Positions 39,101-46,757 of a DNA stretch of 64,000 nt are shown here, in pieces; position 1 is the first letter of the stretch, and each line of letters starts with the position of its first letter. The stretch lies in assembly GCF_024752355.1 (NCBI RefSeq), contig NZ_JANTHZ010000008.1, positions 62,001 through 126,000 of the forward strand, given 5' to 3'. The notes under the pieces are model-generated. The model saw only the letters and a list, made by a program, of their open reading frames with translations, ran no database searches and was not told the DNA's origin. A program made the position numbers and the translations under genes. This DNA comes from Ancylobacter mangrovi (GTDB lineage Bacteria > Pseudomonadota > Alphaproteobacteria > Rhizobiales > Xanthobacteraceae).

Positions 39101-39690
39101 CTGCCGAGACCGGCGAAGCCGGCACGACCGAAGCCGATACGACCGAAGCCGCGCCGGCGGAGCCGACCGAGCCGGCGACGATCGAGGTGTGGCGTCCCGG
39201 CCGTCCGCCGGGGCAGTCGCGCCCCGGCCATCACCGCAAGGGCGCCGGCCGCAACAGCGGACGCGGTCCGGCGGCGGAGGCGACCGGCGGCGAGCGCCCG
39301 GAAGGCGAGGAGCGCGGCCGTCGCCCGTTCCGCGACGACCGGCGCGAGAACCGCGGCCCGCGCCAGGCGGAAGCCCGCGAGCCGCGCCGCGACCGCCAGG
39401 AGGGGCGCGGCGACGACCGCCGGGCGGACGGCGGCCAGGGCAATCGCGGGCAGGAGAACCGCGGCCAGGAAGGTCGGGGTCAGGAGAACCGGGCTCAGGA
39501 GAACAGGGGCCAGCATCGCGGGCCTCGTCCCGGGAAGGACCAGGGCAACCGCCAGCGCTCCTCCCAGGACCGCTTCTCCTCCGGCCCGCGCCCGGATTCG
39601 CGCCGCGACCGTCCGGTGGATCCCGATTCCCCGTTCGCCGCCCTCATGGCGCTGAAGGAGCGCATGGAGGCGGACAAGAACGGCGGCTGA
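36151..39690 (+). CDS. SUV3-like superfamily 2 helicase with long disordered tail
   Basis: A 1179-residue RNA/DNA helicase-like ATPase. Walker A GPTNTGKT at residues 32-39, DEIQ near 114, and motif VI QIAGRAGRAQRDG near 280 resemble mitochondrial SUV3. A helical C-terminal core extends to about 830. The last 350 residues are low-complexity: an Ala/Glu/Thr-rich stretch (about 835-1010) and an Arg/Gly/Gln/Asn-rich stretch with tandem NRGQE-like units (about 1095-1130), probably for RNA binding. Alphaproteobacterial homologues commonly sit beside the S4/fdxA/carD set, as here. Confidence 0.92.
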   Translation: MNIAAPPAYSRTSTAKPLPPSLRAHGVTAVLGPTNTGKTSLAIDRMLGHSSGLIGLPLRLLAREVYQRLVEKAGEHNVALVTGEERIKPDSPRYWVSTVEAMPRDLDVAFVALDEIQISADLDRGHVFTDRLLNRRGREETLLLGAATMRPLVEKLLPGVNILVRPRLSQLTFAGEKKITRLPRRSAIVAFSSDEVYAIAELIRRQRGGAAVVLGALSPRTRNAQVAMYQNGDVDYLVATDAIGMGLNLDVDHVAFAGDVKFDGWQFRRLNPGELAQIAGRAGRAQRDGTFGTTGRCRPFDAELVERLEAHSFEPHRVLQWRNSALDFSTVEALHRSLAQPPHEEGLTRAPTAEDVLVLESLGRDPDIKRHAVGADAIERLWESCQLPDYRKVSPASHADLVATVYGDLMRLGRLSTDWFAKQVALADRAEGDIDTLSGRIAQIRTWTFAANRPDWLDDPEHWQGVTRRVEDRLSDALHERLAHRFVDRRTSVLMRRLRENAMLDTEITKTGDVVVEGHVIGHLLGFQFAADASAGGPEAKALRATAQKALAGEIEARAARLAEAPDDAFVLSSDGTLRWVGEPVAKLIPGEEVLTPRLKVIADEHLTGPARDSVQARLDLWLKAHIEKLLGPLLTLGSAEDIAGIGRGIAYQLVESLGVLERHRVADEMKSLAPDARAVLRGHGVRFGAHHIYLPALLKPAPRALATQLWALKHGGLQQKGIDELPHLAASGRTSIPVDPEIQKGLYRAVGFRVAGERAVRVDILERLADLIRPALAWRPGAPGEKPAGAFDGSGFVATVAMTSLAGCAGEDFASILRSLGYRMERRPAPVETAPADTPAGEAIAEAPAGETTAEISAETSTEEAATATSPASETAAEAPMTPALETLEAASAGEGGEAVLTEATAAPSVETTADAPVVLSEESAAEAPAVETADAELIPAEPSSAELSASEADTDSVAAVEEAAAAEAEVTAPAEALEAAPAAETGEAGTTEADTTEAAPAEPTEPATIEVWRPGRPPGQSRPGHHRKGAGRNSGRGPAAEATGGERPEGEERGRRPFRDDRRENRGPRQAEAREPRRDRQEGRGDDRRADGGQGNRGQENRGQEGRGQENRAQENRGQHRGPRPGKDQGNRQRSSQDRFSSGPRPDSRRDRPVDPDSPFAALMALKERMEADKNGG

Positions 39691-39707
39691 GCGAGGGCGC
39701 AGCCGCC

Positions 39708-40022
39708 TTGGCATCGTCGCCCGCGACGCCGCTCCCCGAGCGCCATCGGCTCGATCTGTGGCTGTGGCATGCGCGCTGCGTGCGCAGCCGCACCAGCGCC
39801 GCCGAGCTCGTTCGCGCGGGCCGCGTGCGGGTGAACGGCAGCCGCGTCACCGCCCCCGCCCATGCGGTGCGGCTCGACGACGTGGTGACGGTGGCGCTCG
39901 ACGGACGGGTGCGCATTCTGCGCGTGATCGGCTTCATTGCGCGGCGCGGGGATGCAAAGGCGGCCGCCACCACCTATTTGGAGATAAGCCCGGACGATCT
40001 GCCGGGCAGCCATGCGCCCTGA
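39708..40022 (+). CDS. S4 domain RNA-binding protein (Hsp15-like)
   Basis: A 104-residue protein. RLDLWLWHARCVRSRTSAAELVRAGRVRVNG (residues about 14-44, given by its ends) is an S4 domain as in Hsp15, which binds stalled 50S subunits with tRNA. The start is probably the TTG at 39708, preceded by GAGGG; no ATG is in frame after the helicase stop. It follows the helicase by 17 bases and precedes fdxA. Confidence 0.88.
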   Translation: MASSPATPLPERHRLDLWLWHARCVRSRTSAAELVRAGRVRVNGSRVTAPAHAVRLDDVVTVALDGRVRILRVIGFIARRGDAKAAATTYLEISPDDLPGSHAP

Positions 40023-40109
40023 CCGACCGCTGGCGCCTTGCGCCCTGCGAATCGGTGCGCTAGGGGATGGCCGCGGCTAAATCACACGTCCCGCACGGAG
40101 ACCGGCTGA

Positions 40110-40445
40110 ATGACCTACGTAGTCACGGACAATTGCATCAAGTGCAAATACACGGACTGCGTGTCGGTATGCCCCGTGGACTGCTTCTACGAGGGCGAGA
40201 ACTTCCTCGTCATCCATCCCGACGAATGCATCGACTGCGGCGTGTGTGAGCCCGAATGCCCGGCCGAGGCGATCAAGCCCGACACCGAGCCGGGGCTCGA
40301 TGCGTGGCTGAAGATCAACGCCGATTATTCCAAGGTCTGGCCCAACATCACCGACCGTCGCGACCCGCTGCCGGAGGCGAAGGAATGGGATGGTGTGCCC
40401 GACAAGCTACAGTATCTGTCGCCCGAACCGGGTAAGCAGGACTGA
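40110..40445 (+). CDS. fdxA: Seven-iron ferredoxin FdxA
   Basis: A 111-residue ferredoxin with one 3Fe-4S and one 4Fe-4S cluster. Cysteines at 9, 12, 17, 21, 25, 40, 43, 46 and 50 lie in [18 protein letters not shown] and [12 protein letters not shown]. The C-terminal extension typical of FdxA, after residue 60, is present. Transfers electrons in the cytoplasm; the partner is not indicated. Confidence 0.97.
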   Translation: MTYVVTDNCIKCKYTDCVSVCPVDCFYEGENFLVIHPDECIDCGVCEPECPAEAIKPDTEPGLDAWLKINADYSKVWPNITDRRDPLPEAKEWDGVPDKLQYLSPEPGKQD

Positions 40446-40816
40446 CCGGCGCACCCGCCGGAAGCCCCCACCGCCACGCTGGCCTGGCCGCGAGCGGGGG
40501 CGGAGCTTGCGCGCTGCATTGCGGCAGTATTTTGATTCTCACCGGATTTGTGTTATAAGACTGCCCGTGCAGTCGAATGGGTTTGCCATGGTGCAACGCT
40601 CCCGAACCGGAGCGCCCTTCCCGGAATTTATATCGGGTCCTCGTTCAACGACCGGCTCAAGCCGGGCGCTGGGCTTCCCTGAATTTTCCGTCGACGGCTG
40701 AAGTACGGCTCGACATCCGTCGGAGCCGGGGCGTTTCTTTACCCGCAGGCCGCCCTTGCGGGTCAGCTGCGCGCCACATGGCGCGCCGCGAACCGAGACC
40801 CAGGAGCAGACGAAGC
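40446..40816. other. Long leader/intergenic region before carD
   Basis: About 370 bases without a gene, holding a candidate promoter at 40532-40559 and so a possible 250-base leader for carD. No known riboswitch motif was recognised. Confidence 0.5.
40532..40559 (+). promoter_or_regulatory. Candidate promoter of carD
   Basis: TTGATT at 40532-40537 and TATAAG at 40554-40559 with a 16-base spacer, in an AT-rich patch of the intergenic region. Confidence 0.5.
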
Positions 40817-41404
40817 ATGACCTCGATGAAGAAGCCGGCCAATAACATCCGCCAGGGTTTCAAGACGGGCGAGCACATCGTCTACCCCTCCCACGGCGTC
40901 GGGCGTATCACGGCGATCGAGGAACAGGAAGTGGCGGGCTTCAAGCTCGAGCTCTTCGTCATTCATTTCGAGAAGGACAAGATGACGCTGCGCGTTCCGG
41001 TGCCGAAGATCGCTTCGGTCGGCATGCGCAAGCTCTCCGAGCCGACCATCGTCAAGAAGGCGCTCGAGACCCTGAAGGGCCGCGCCCGCGTGAAGCGCAC
41101 CATGTGGAGCCGCCGCGCGCAGGAGTACGAAGCCAAGATCAATTCCGGCGACCTCGTCGCCATCTCCGAGGTGGTCCGCGACCTCTACCGTTCCGAGGCC
41201 CAGCCGGAGCAGTCCTACAGCGAGCGCCAGCTCTACGAGGCCGCGCTCGACCGCATGGCGCGCGAGCTCGCGGCGGTCGACAACCTGACCGAAACCGAGG
41301 CGATCAAGCTGATCGAGACCAACCTGCTCAAGGGCCCGCGCCGCGTCGGCAAGAACGAGACCGAGGCTGAGGCGACCGAGGAGGAATCCGAAGAGGCCGC
41401 CTGA
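40817..41404 (+). CDS. carD: CarD family transcriptional regulator
   Basis: A 195-residue RNA polymerase-binding factor. The N-terminal Tudor-like RNA-polymerase interaction domain includes FKTGEHIVYPSHGVGRI and KDKMTLRVPVPK. A helical DNA-binding domain follows (VKRTMWSRRAQEYEAKI, ALDRMARELAAVDNLTE). The tail is Glu-rich. It stabilises open promoter complexes, often at rRNA genes. The ATG at 40817 was chosen because the frame upstream lacks homology. Confidence 0.95.
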   Translation: MTSMKKPANNIRQGFKTGEHIVYPSHGVGRITAIEEQEVAGFKLELFVIHFEKDKMTLRVPVPKIASVGMRKLSEPTIVKKALETLKGRARVKRTMWSRRAQEYEAKINSGDLVAISEVVRDLYRSEAQPEQSYSERQLYEAALDRMARELAAVDNLTETEAIKLIETNLLKGPRRVGKNETEAEATEEESEEAA

Positions 41405-41433
41405 CGGTTTCCGCCGTCTTCTCCTGAACACAG

Positions 41434-41457
41434 AGCCCGGCTTCGCGCCGGGCTTTT
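41434..41457 (+). terminator. Rho-independent terminator after carD
   Basis: AGCCCGGC (41434-41441), a 5-base loop and GCCGGGCT (41447-41454), then TTTTGTTTG. Located 30 bases after the carD stop. Confidence 0.85.
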
Positions 41458-41660
41458 GTTTGTCTGCTCCCGCCCCCCTTCCCCGCTCGCTCTGCCGCGC
41501 GCCCCCAGAGACATGGGCCGTTCGCACCCGTCGCCGCTTTTTGCGCGACGACGCGCGCGCGGGCGGAACCATTCGCCCGCCGCCGCGTTTGCATCCGGAT
41601 TAGCCCGGCGCATGCGCCATGAAGGCCAGTGCCGGCCCGCTATCTCTTCCGGAGCGGCGA

Positions 41661-42545
41661 ATGAGCGACGTGGCCAACATTCACAACCCTCTCCTGCGGG
41701 CGGCCAGCAAGGCCCCCCTGCTCGATCGCGACGAAGAGTATGCGCTCGCCCGCCGCTGGTCCGAGAACGGCGACCAGAAGGCGCTGCACAGCCTCATCCA
41801 CTCCCATATGCGCCTCGCCATCGCCACCGCGCGGAGGTTTCGCAGCTACGGCCTGCCCATGCCGGATCTCGTCCAGGAGGGCCATATCGGCCTTCTGGAG
41901 GCGGCCGCGCGCTTCGAGACCACCCGCGACGTGCGCTTCTCCACCTACGCCACGTGGTGGATCCGCGCCTCGATCCAGGACTATGTGCTGCGCAACTGGT
42001 CCATCGTGCGCGGGGGCACCTCGTCGGGCCAGAAGGCGCTGTTCTTCAACCTGCGCCGCGTGCGCGCGCAGCTGGAGCGCGCCAATGGCAGCGCCACCCC
42101 GGCGCCGCGGGAGGAGATGCACCGCACCATCGCCGAGAATCTCGGCGTCAGCGCGGTCGAGGTCGCCCGCCTCGACGCGCGGCTCAACGTGCCCGACCTC
42201 TCGCTGAACGCCCCCATCGCCGCGGGCGAGGAGGATGGCGCCGAGCGGCTCGACCAGCTCGTGGCGTCCGATCCGCTGCCCGACGAGCAGGCCTCGAGCC
42301 ATATCGACGGCGAGCGCCGGCAGCGCTGGCTGAGCGACGCGCTGCGGGCGCTGAACGAGCGGGAGATGCGCATCATCACCGCCCGCCGCCTCACCGAGGA
42401 CGGCGAGACGCTTGAGGTGCTGGGCGCACGGCTCGGCATCTCGAAGGAGCGCGTGCGCCAGATCGAGAGCCGCGCGATCGAGAAGCTGCGCGTCGCCCTC
42501 ACCCAGGGCCCGGGCGTGCCGCGCGGGGCCTTCAGCTCGGTCTGA
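41661..42545 (+). CDS. RNA polymerase sigma-32 family factor (RpoH-type)
   Basis: A 294-residue group 3 sigma factor. Region 2 contains DLVQEGHIGLLEAAARFE and FSTYATWWIRASIQDYVLR. The RpoH box QKALFFNLRR is intact. Region 4 has LEVLGARLGISKERVRQIES. Several Rhizobiales carry more than one RpoH; this one resembles the RpoH2 type, linked to oxidative stress and photo-oxidative response, but assignment needs a tree. The start MSDVAN follows GGAG; the earlier ATG at 41619 is less likely. Confidence 0.93.
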   Translation: MSDVANIHNPLLRAASKAPLLDRDEEYALARRWSENGDQKALHSLIHSHMRLAIATARRFRSYGLPMPDLVQEGHIGLLEAAARFETTRDVRFSTYATWWIRASIQDYVLRNWSIVRGGTSSGQKALFFNLRRVRAQLERANGSATPAPREEMHRTIAENLGVSAVEVARLDARLNVPDLSLNAPIAAGEEDGAERLDQLVASDPLPDEQASSHIDGERRQRWLSDALRALNEREMRIITARRLTEDGETLEVLGARLGISKERVRQIESRAIEKLRVALTQGPGVPRGAFSSV

Positions 42546-42578
42546 AGGCGCTCCTCTACGGTCCCTTCCCGCGCGCCC

Positions 42579-44102
42579 CTATTCGGCGATGATCTTGTAT
42601 TCCTCGCCATAGGAGAGCTTGGCCCCGTGGTCGAGGCCGTTGAGGATCAGGAAGCGCTCCAGCGCCCTGTCCTGCACGTCCATCTTGGCCGCCAACCTCT
42701 CGGGCGTGTCCGTCAGGCCCGCCTTGACGATGCGCACCCGTAGCGGCCTGACGTTCTCCGCCTCCTCTATCGACACCCGCCGGAACGTATCCGCCGCCTC
42801 GCGGAACGAGCGGTCGAGCTCGGGCGTCAGGTCACGGGCGGCGAAGATCAGCCGGTAGACGTCGCTGCCGAAGCGTATGGCGAACATGCGGAACGACCAC
42901 TGGTCGCCGCGCGCCACCGCCGTCGCGGCGGGAAAGCCGTTCAGCACCAGGCTCTCGACCGAGGAGATCTCCACCCCTTCGATCCAACCCGAGGAGAGAT
43001 ACTGCGCCAGCGACTGGTCGCCGGTCACCCGCACCGCATCGAGGCGCAGCGCCTCGCGGCCGGAGGAGCTGGCGCCGAGCACCGCCTGCGAGGTGTTCTC
43101 CAGCGAGAAGCCCTCCGGCGCGGTGAAGGTGAAGCCGAGCTTGGGATGGAAGAAGCGCCGCCCGCGGATGAAGCCTTCCTTCGGGTCGTCGCCATAGACC
43201 AGCCCGTCGATGGCCTCCATGTACTGCTTGCGGTCGCGCTCGCCCGACTTGCCGCGCGAGGTGTATTCCTGCGCATTCGCCATCACGATGGAGATGCGCT
43301 CGGGCGTCGCCGGGTGGCTGGAGAGGAAGTCGGTCTGCTCGGTGCTGGCGTTCTGGCTGACCGAGGAGCTGGAGCGCAGCGACGCCTGGCGGCCCATGGT
43401 CTTGAGGAAGCGCTCGGCCCCGAACGGGTCGAAGCCGGCCCGCGAGCTGATGCCGACGCCGATCGCGTCCGCCTCCAGCTCCTGCCCGCGCGAGAAGCTG
43501 GCCAGCGAGACGCGGCTGCGCGCCAGCGCCAGCGCGCCGAGATCGGGGTCGTTGACCACGTCCGAGATCACCCGGCTCACCAGCACCGCCTGCTTCATCT
43601 GGTCCTCGCGGGTGGCCGCGTGGTTGGCGATGACATGGGCCATCTCATGCGACAGCACCGAGGCGAGCTCGGATTCGTCCGAGGCCAGCGCCAGCAGGCC
43701 GCGGGTGACGTAGAGCGAGCCGTTGGGCAGGGCGAAGGCGTTGATCACCGGCGAATTGAGGATCGTCACGCGGTAGCTGAGTTCGGGCCGCTCGGAAGAG
43801 GCCACGAGCCGCGTCACCATGTTCTGGATCAGCGCCTGCAGCTTGGGGTCGTCATAGGTGCCGCCATAGGAGGCGACGAGCCGCTCGTGCTCCTTGCGCT
43901 GGGCCGGAGTGAGCACCTCTTCCAGCTTGGGCGGGGGATGGGGGACGTTGGCATCGGCGGATTTGGGCTCGACGAGGCCGGCGCAGGAGCCCGCGAGCAG
44001 CGCGCTGCCCACGACGAGGGCGAGCGCCAGCATCCGGCGCGCGGCCTGCCAGCCCGCCCGCACCGATCGCGTTGCCCCTCCGCATCGCTCTGGTGTCTTC
44101 AC
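42579..44102 (-). CDS. M48 family metalloprotease lipoprotein
   Basis: A 507-residue secreted zinc protease. The lipobox LLAGSC follows a hydrophobic signal. The HEMAH motif lies in LASVLSHEMAHVIANH, the third zinc ligand in GQELEADAIGVG, and a C-terminal region beyond the catalytic domain holds GGDQWSFRMFAIRFG-like beta structure. It resembles BepA/LoiP-type proteases that act on outer-membrane protein assembly. The GTG at 44102 forms a GTGA overlap with the stop of the upstream gene, which supports this start. Confidence 0.9.
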   Translation of the reverse strand: MKTPERCGGATRSVRAGWQAARRMLALALVVGSALLAGSCAGLVEPKSADANVPHPPPKLEEVLTPAQRKEHERLVASYGGTYDDPKLQALIQNMVTRLVASSERPELSYRVTILNSPVINAFALPNGSLYVTRGLLALASDESELASVLSHEMAHVIANHAATREDQMKQAVLVSRVISDVVNDPDLGALALARSRVSLASFSRGQELEADAIGVGISSRAGFDPFGAERFLKTMGRQASLRSSSSVSQNASTEQTDFLSSHPATPERISIVMANAQEYTSRGKSGERDRKQYMEAIDGLVYGDDPKEGFIRGRRFFHPKLGFTFTAPEGFSLENTSQAVLGASSSGREALRLDAVRVTGDQSLAQYLSSGWIEGVEISSVESLVLNGFPAATAVARGDQWSFRMFAIRFGSDVYRLIFAARDLTPELDRSFREAADTFRRVSIEEAENVRPLRVRIVKAGLTDTPERLAAKMDVQDRALERFLILNGLDHGAKLSYGEEYKIIAE

Positions 44103-45040
44103 CAGTTCCCCGCCTGCTCGTCCGTCACCCTTGGCCTGAGTTCCACTTGCTCCGCCCAGCGAATATCGATCGCCGGGCCGCCCGCTTCGAACACGACACC
44201 GCGCGCCATGACCACCCGCCCCGCGAGGTCGCCCACCGCCACGCCGGTATCCTCCAGCGCGGCGCGCGAGTCGTGTGTCATACGCAGGGTGGCATCCTGA
44301 CGCCAAACCCGGCCGAAATTGAGGTAATCCACCGCACGTCCGCTTCCAACCCCGGCGACCCGTCCTTCCATGATTGTGAAATGCCCCGCCTGCGCGCGCA
44401 GTGCGTCTTCGTCGCGCGCGTCGATGGGCAGATTCCGCCAGAGGCCCAGCCGCGCCACACGCGCCGGGCCTTCCGCTTCCAGCAGCGTGGCCATGCAGCC
44501 GAGATAGCCCGGCTCCGGCAGCGCCACCGCGACGCCTTCGCCCAGCGCCCGCCGCTGCAGGCCGGCGGCGCCTGCGTCGTCGTTCCCCGCAAGGCGCGCG
44601 AGGCCGACGAGGCGGCCATAGCGATCCGGCACTGGGGATGAGGCGACCTCGATCTCACGGCCGGCCGCCTCGCGGGCCAGCATGGCGCGGAATTCGGCGC
44701 GGGCGTCGGGCTCGCCCGACGCGACGACCAGCGCCGCGAGACGCAAGGTGCGCCCGTCCGCCAGCAGGAGATCGCCGAAATCGTTGACGCCGGCGACGCG
44801 TACCGGAGCGCCATAGCCCTCCGGGCACGCCGCCCCGCCCGCCGGCGCGGCCGAAGCCGGCGCGAGGAAGGACGACGTGAGAACGACGCCCAACGCGAGG
44901 GCACGGAGCCTGCCCGCGCTGGCGGCGACGGCCTGGCGAAGCGGGATGAGGATGGCGGCCGCGCGGTCACACGCCGACGGCAACGGCGAGCGACCTCCCG
45001 CCGCCGGGTGCATCTCGCGCTGGGTCGAACCCGACCTCAT
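44099..45040 (-). CDS. Thermonuclease (SNase)-like exported protein
   Basis: A protein of about 313 residues with a signal region (ALALGVVLTSSFLAPASAAP) and a staphylococcal-nuclease-like OB fold: DGRTLRLAALVVAS, REAAGREIEVASSPVPDRYGR and LYEAEGPARVARLGLW-like segments. The strict catalytic Arg/Glu set is not clearly complete, so activity is uncertain. The ATG at 45040 is chosen for its GGGAG box; 45058 and 45013 are alternatives. It overlaps the M48 protease gene by 4 bases, so the two form an operon. Confidence 0.72.
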   Translation of the reverse strand: MRSGSTQREMHPAAGGRSPLPSACDRAAAILIPLRQAVAASAGRLRALALGVVLTSSFLAPASAAPAGGAACPEGYGAPVRVAGVNDFGDLLLADGRTLRLAALVVASGEPDARAEFRAMLAREAAGREIEVASSPVPDRYGRLVGLARLAGNDDAGAAGLQRRALGEGVAVALPEPGYLGCMATLLEAEGPARVARLGLWRNLPIDARDEDALRAQAGHFTIMEGRVAGVGSGRAVDYLNFGRVWRQDATLRMTHDSRAALEDTGVAVGDLAGRVVMARGVVFEAGGPAIDIRWAEQVELRPRVTDEQAGNW

Positions 45041-45169
45041 CCAGCCGCTCCCGGTCATCCCGAATGCGATAATACCACAATGCGAAGCTGGAAAAGACCT
45101 CCTGCGGCAAAGCGGGCGCTCCGGCGCCCGGGAAGCCCCCGCATGTTTCAACGGCGGGGAACGCGGCCC

Positions 45170-45198
45170 TTGATCCGCGCACCCGATTGGAGTCATCT
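45170..45198 (+). promoter_or_regulatory. Candidate promoter of tRNA-Arg
   Basis: TTGATC at 45170-45175 and TCATCT at 45193-45198, 17 bases apart, immediately before the tRNA. The -10 is weak. Confidence 0.35.
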
Positions 45199-45209
45199 AC
45201 GCGCGGTCT

Positions 45210-45286
45210 CTCCCGGTAGCTCAGCAGGATAGAGCACAGGTTTCCTAAACCTGGGGTCATAGGTTCGAATCCTATCCGGGAGGCCA
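45210..45286 (+). tRNA. tRNA-Arg (anticodon CCT)
   Basis: Acceptor CTCCCGG/CCGGGAG, D-arm GCTC-AGCAGGATA-GAGC, anticodon stem CAGGT/ACCTG with loop TTCCTAA (anticodon CCT, reading AGG), T-arm ATAGG-TTCGAAT-CCTAT, encoded CCA at 45284-45286. Confidence 0.97.
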
Positions 45287-45405
45287 CGGCCGGCCCCCAT
45301 CTGCAGGGCCCGCATATAGCGCCCTCTCCATGCCTCCCATTTTACCTTGGAACGGCAGCGCATCCGCGCCGGTTGTCACGGGACACGGGAAAACGGGAGG
45401 TTCAC

Positions 45406-45576
45406 ATGATCATCGTGGATCAGCACAAGCCGGCCAAAGCGGCCAAGTCGGAGAATCGCCGCAAGCGCTCGCACGAGCGCAAGGAGGCGGCGAGCGCCGG
45501 CTCCAGCCAGCATCACGGCGAGACCATCGCCGAGGAGAACCAGCGCACCCGCGAGGAAGAGGCGCAGGACAAATAG
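45406..45576 (+). CDS. Small highly charged hypothetical protein
   Basis: A 56-residue protein beginning MIIVDQHKPAKAAKSENRRK, rich in Lys, Arg, Glu and Gln, without hydrophobic segments, probably disordered or helical. A strong GGGAGG lies 7 bases before the ATG at 45406. No function is recognised. Located downstream of tRNA-Arg. Confidence 0.65.
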   Translation: MIIVDQHKPAKAAKSENRRKRSHERKEAASAGSSQHHGETIAEENQRTREEEAQDK

Positions 45577-45618
45577 GGGCGAAGGCCCGGTCGGTTGCCG
45601 GTCACGCGCGGGGCGAGG

Positions 45619-45732
45619 CTAGTCCTTGTCGCCGCTCGCGACGATGTCGACGACCACGATCACCATGCCGGTGGCGCCGAGCGCGAACATGCCGGCAACG
45701 ATCGTGAAGGGCTGAAAACCGAAAAGAGCCAT
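45619..45732 (-). CDS. 37-residue small membrane protein
   Basis: A very short frame: MALFGFQPFTIVAGMF then ALGATGMVIVVVDIVASGDKD. One membrane helix spans roughly residues 9-31, with a charged GDKD tail. GAGG lies 8 bases before the ATG at 45732. I infer a real gene from the ribosome binding site and clean helix pattern; the family and function are unknown. Confidence 0.6.
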   Translation of the reverse strand: MALFGFQPFTIVAGMFALGATGMVIVVVDIVASGDKD

Positions 45733-45960
45733 CGCAGGAGCCTCGCATATGAGCGCGCCCCCCCGCACGGTCGGCCTGACTTCTGCAACGGCGATGCGGC
45801 CCGATTGAGACGGCCGGGCCGGATGAACAAGGCGTGATCGCCGGCGAGCGGCTGGACAGTTGCACGCGCCGCGGGCGTAACGCGATCAAAAATCGACATC
45901 CCGCGAAAATGCCGTTTCGGCTACAGGACGCAGCCTCACTTCCAAGAGGAGGAACTGCTC

Positions 45961-46173
45961 ATGCGCATGACACTCGTCGCGCTCGTCCTGGCCGCTTCCG
46001 CAAGCTTCGCCCACGCCCAGGAGGGCGATTTCGCGAAATACTGCAAGGCCGACATCGAGCGCCTCTGCCAGGGCATCCAGCCCGGCGGCGGCAATCTGCT
46101 GAAGTGCCTGAAGTCGCACAGCAAGGAAATGTCGGTCGGCTGCGCGCAAGCGCTGCAGAAGCTCAAGGGCTGA
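45961..46173 (+). CDS. Exported cysteine-rich repeat protein
   Basis: A 70-residue protein: signal peptide MRMTLVALVLAASASFAHA, then one GLG1-type cysteine-rich unit with four Cys (YCKADIERLCQGIQPGGG, LLKCLKSHSKEMS, VGCAQAL). Such small secreted proteins are frequent in alphaproteobacteria and of unknown role; the cysteines probably form two disulfides in the periplasm. An AGGAGGA ribosome binding site precedes the ATG. Confidence 0.85.
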   Translation: MRMTLVALVLAASASFAHAQEGDFAKYCKADIERLCQGIQPGGGNLLKCLKSHSKEMSVGCAQALQKLKG

Positions 46174-46370
46174 CGCGCAGGCCGCGTCCGGCGGCGACTT
46201 CCCTGATCGGTGCCCGGCACCCATGGGCAGCCGCGCGCCGATCGCGGGGAGATGTGACGTCGCCTATCGCCGTACCCGCGAAGCGCACGGAATGCGATGC
46301 GCCCGGGCGGCGGAAGTCACAGGCGAGCCAACTTGTCAGGCGGGGAGGCTGTTCGGTGTCTCGCCGCTTT

Positions 46371-46751
46371 TCAGCGCCCCGCCTCACAAGTCCGCACGCG
46401 GATCGGAGCGCCGGCGCTCGCGCCGAGGGTCCGGCACGCGCTGCCCGGCCAGCCGCCCTCGCACAGGTGCCAGCCGCCGACCGTGGCACCCGAAGCGGCG
46501 AGCACCAGCTCCGGCACCGGGCCGAGGGTCGGCTTCCACACCCACCATTCGCCCTCGAGCCGCGCGCCCTCGCCCGGGTCCATACCGGCCCCCGAGCCCA
46601 TGACCCGCGCCTCGACGAGTTGCAGGCCCGCCTTCTCGACGCGATAGGTCTCCGACCAGCCGGTGCGCTCGACCGAATGGGTCCAGGAGAGCGTGAAGGT
46701 GCTGGCGGCCAGCATCACCGCCTTCGCCCCCACCATGAGACAGGCACCCAC
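46371..46751 (-). CDS. DUF1850 domain-containing protein
   Basis: A 126-residue protein with a hydrophobic N-terminus, then TFTLSWTHSVERTGW, VEARVMGSGAGMDPGEG and the C-terminal GGWHLCEGG. DUF1850 proteins are encoded next to TAXI-type TRAP transporters and are thought to assist them. The start is probably the GTG at 46751, 6 bases after the permease stop; an ATG at 46736 is possible. Confidence 0.85.
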   Translation of the reverse strand: MGACLMVGAKAVMLAASTFTLSWTHSVERTGWSETYRVEKAGLQLVEARVMGSGAGMDPGEGARLEGEWWVWKPTLGPVPELVLAASGATVGGWHLCEGGWPGSACRTLGASAGAPIRVRTCEAGR

Positions 46752-46757
46752 CGGGCC

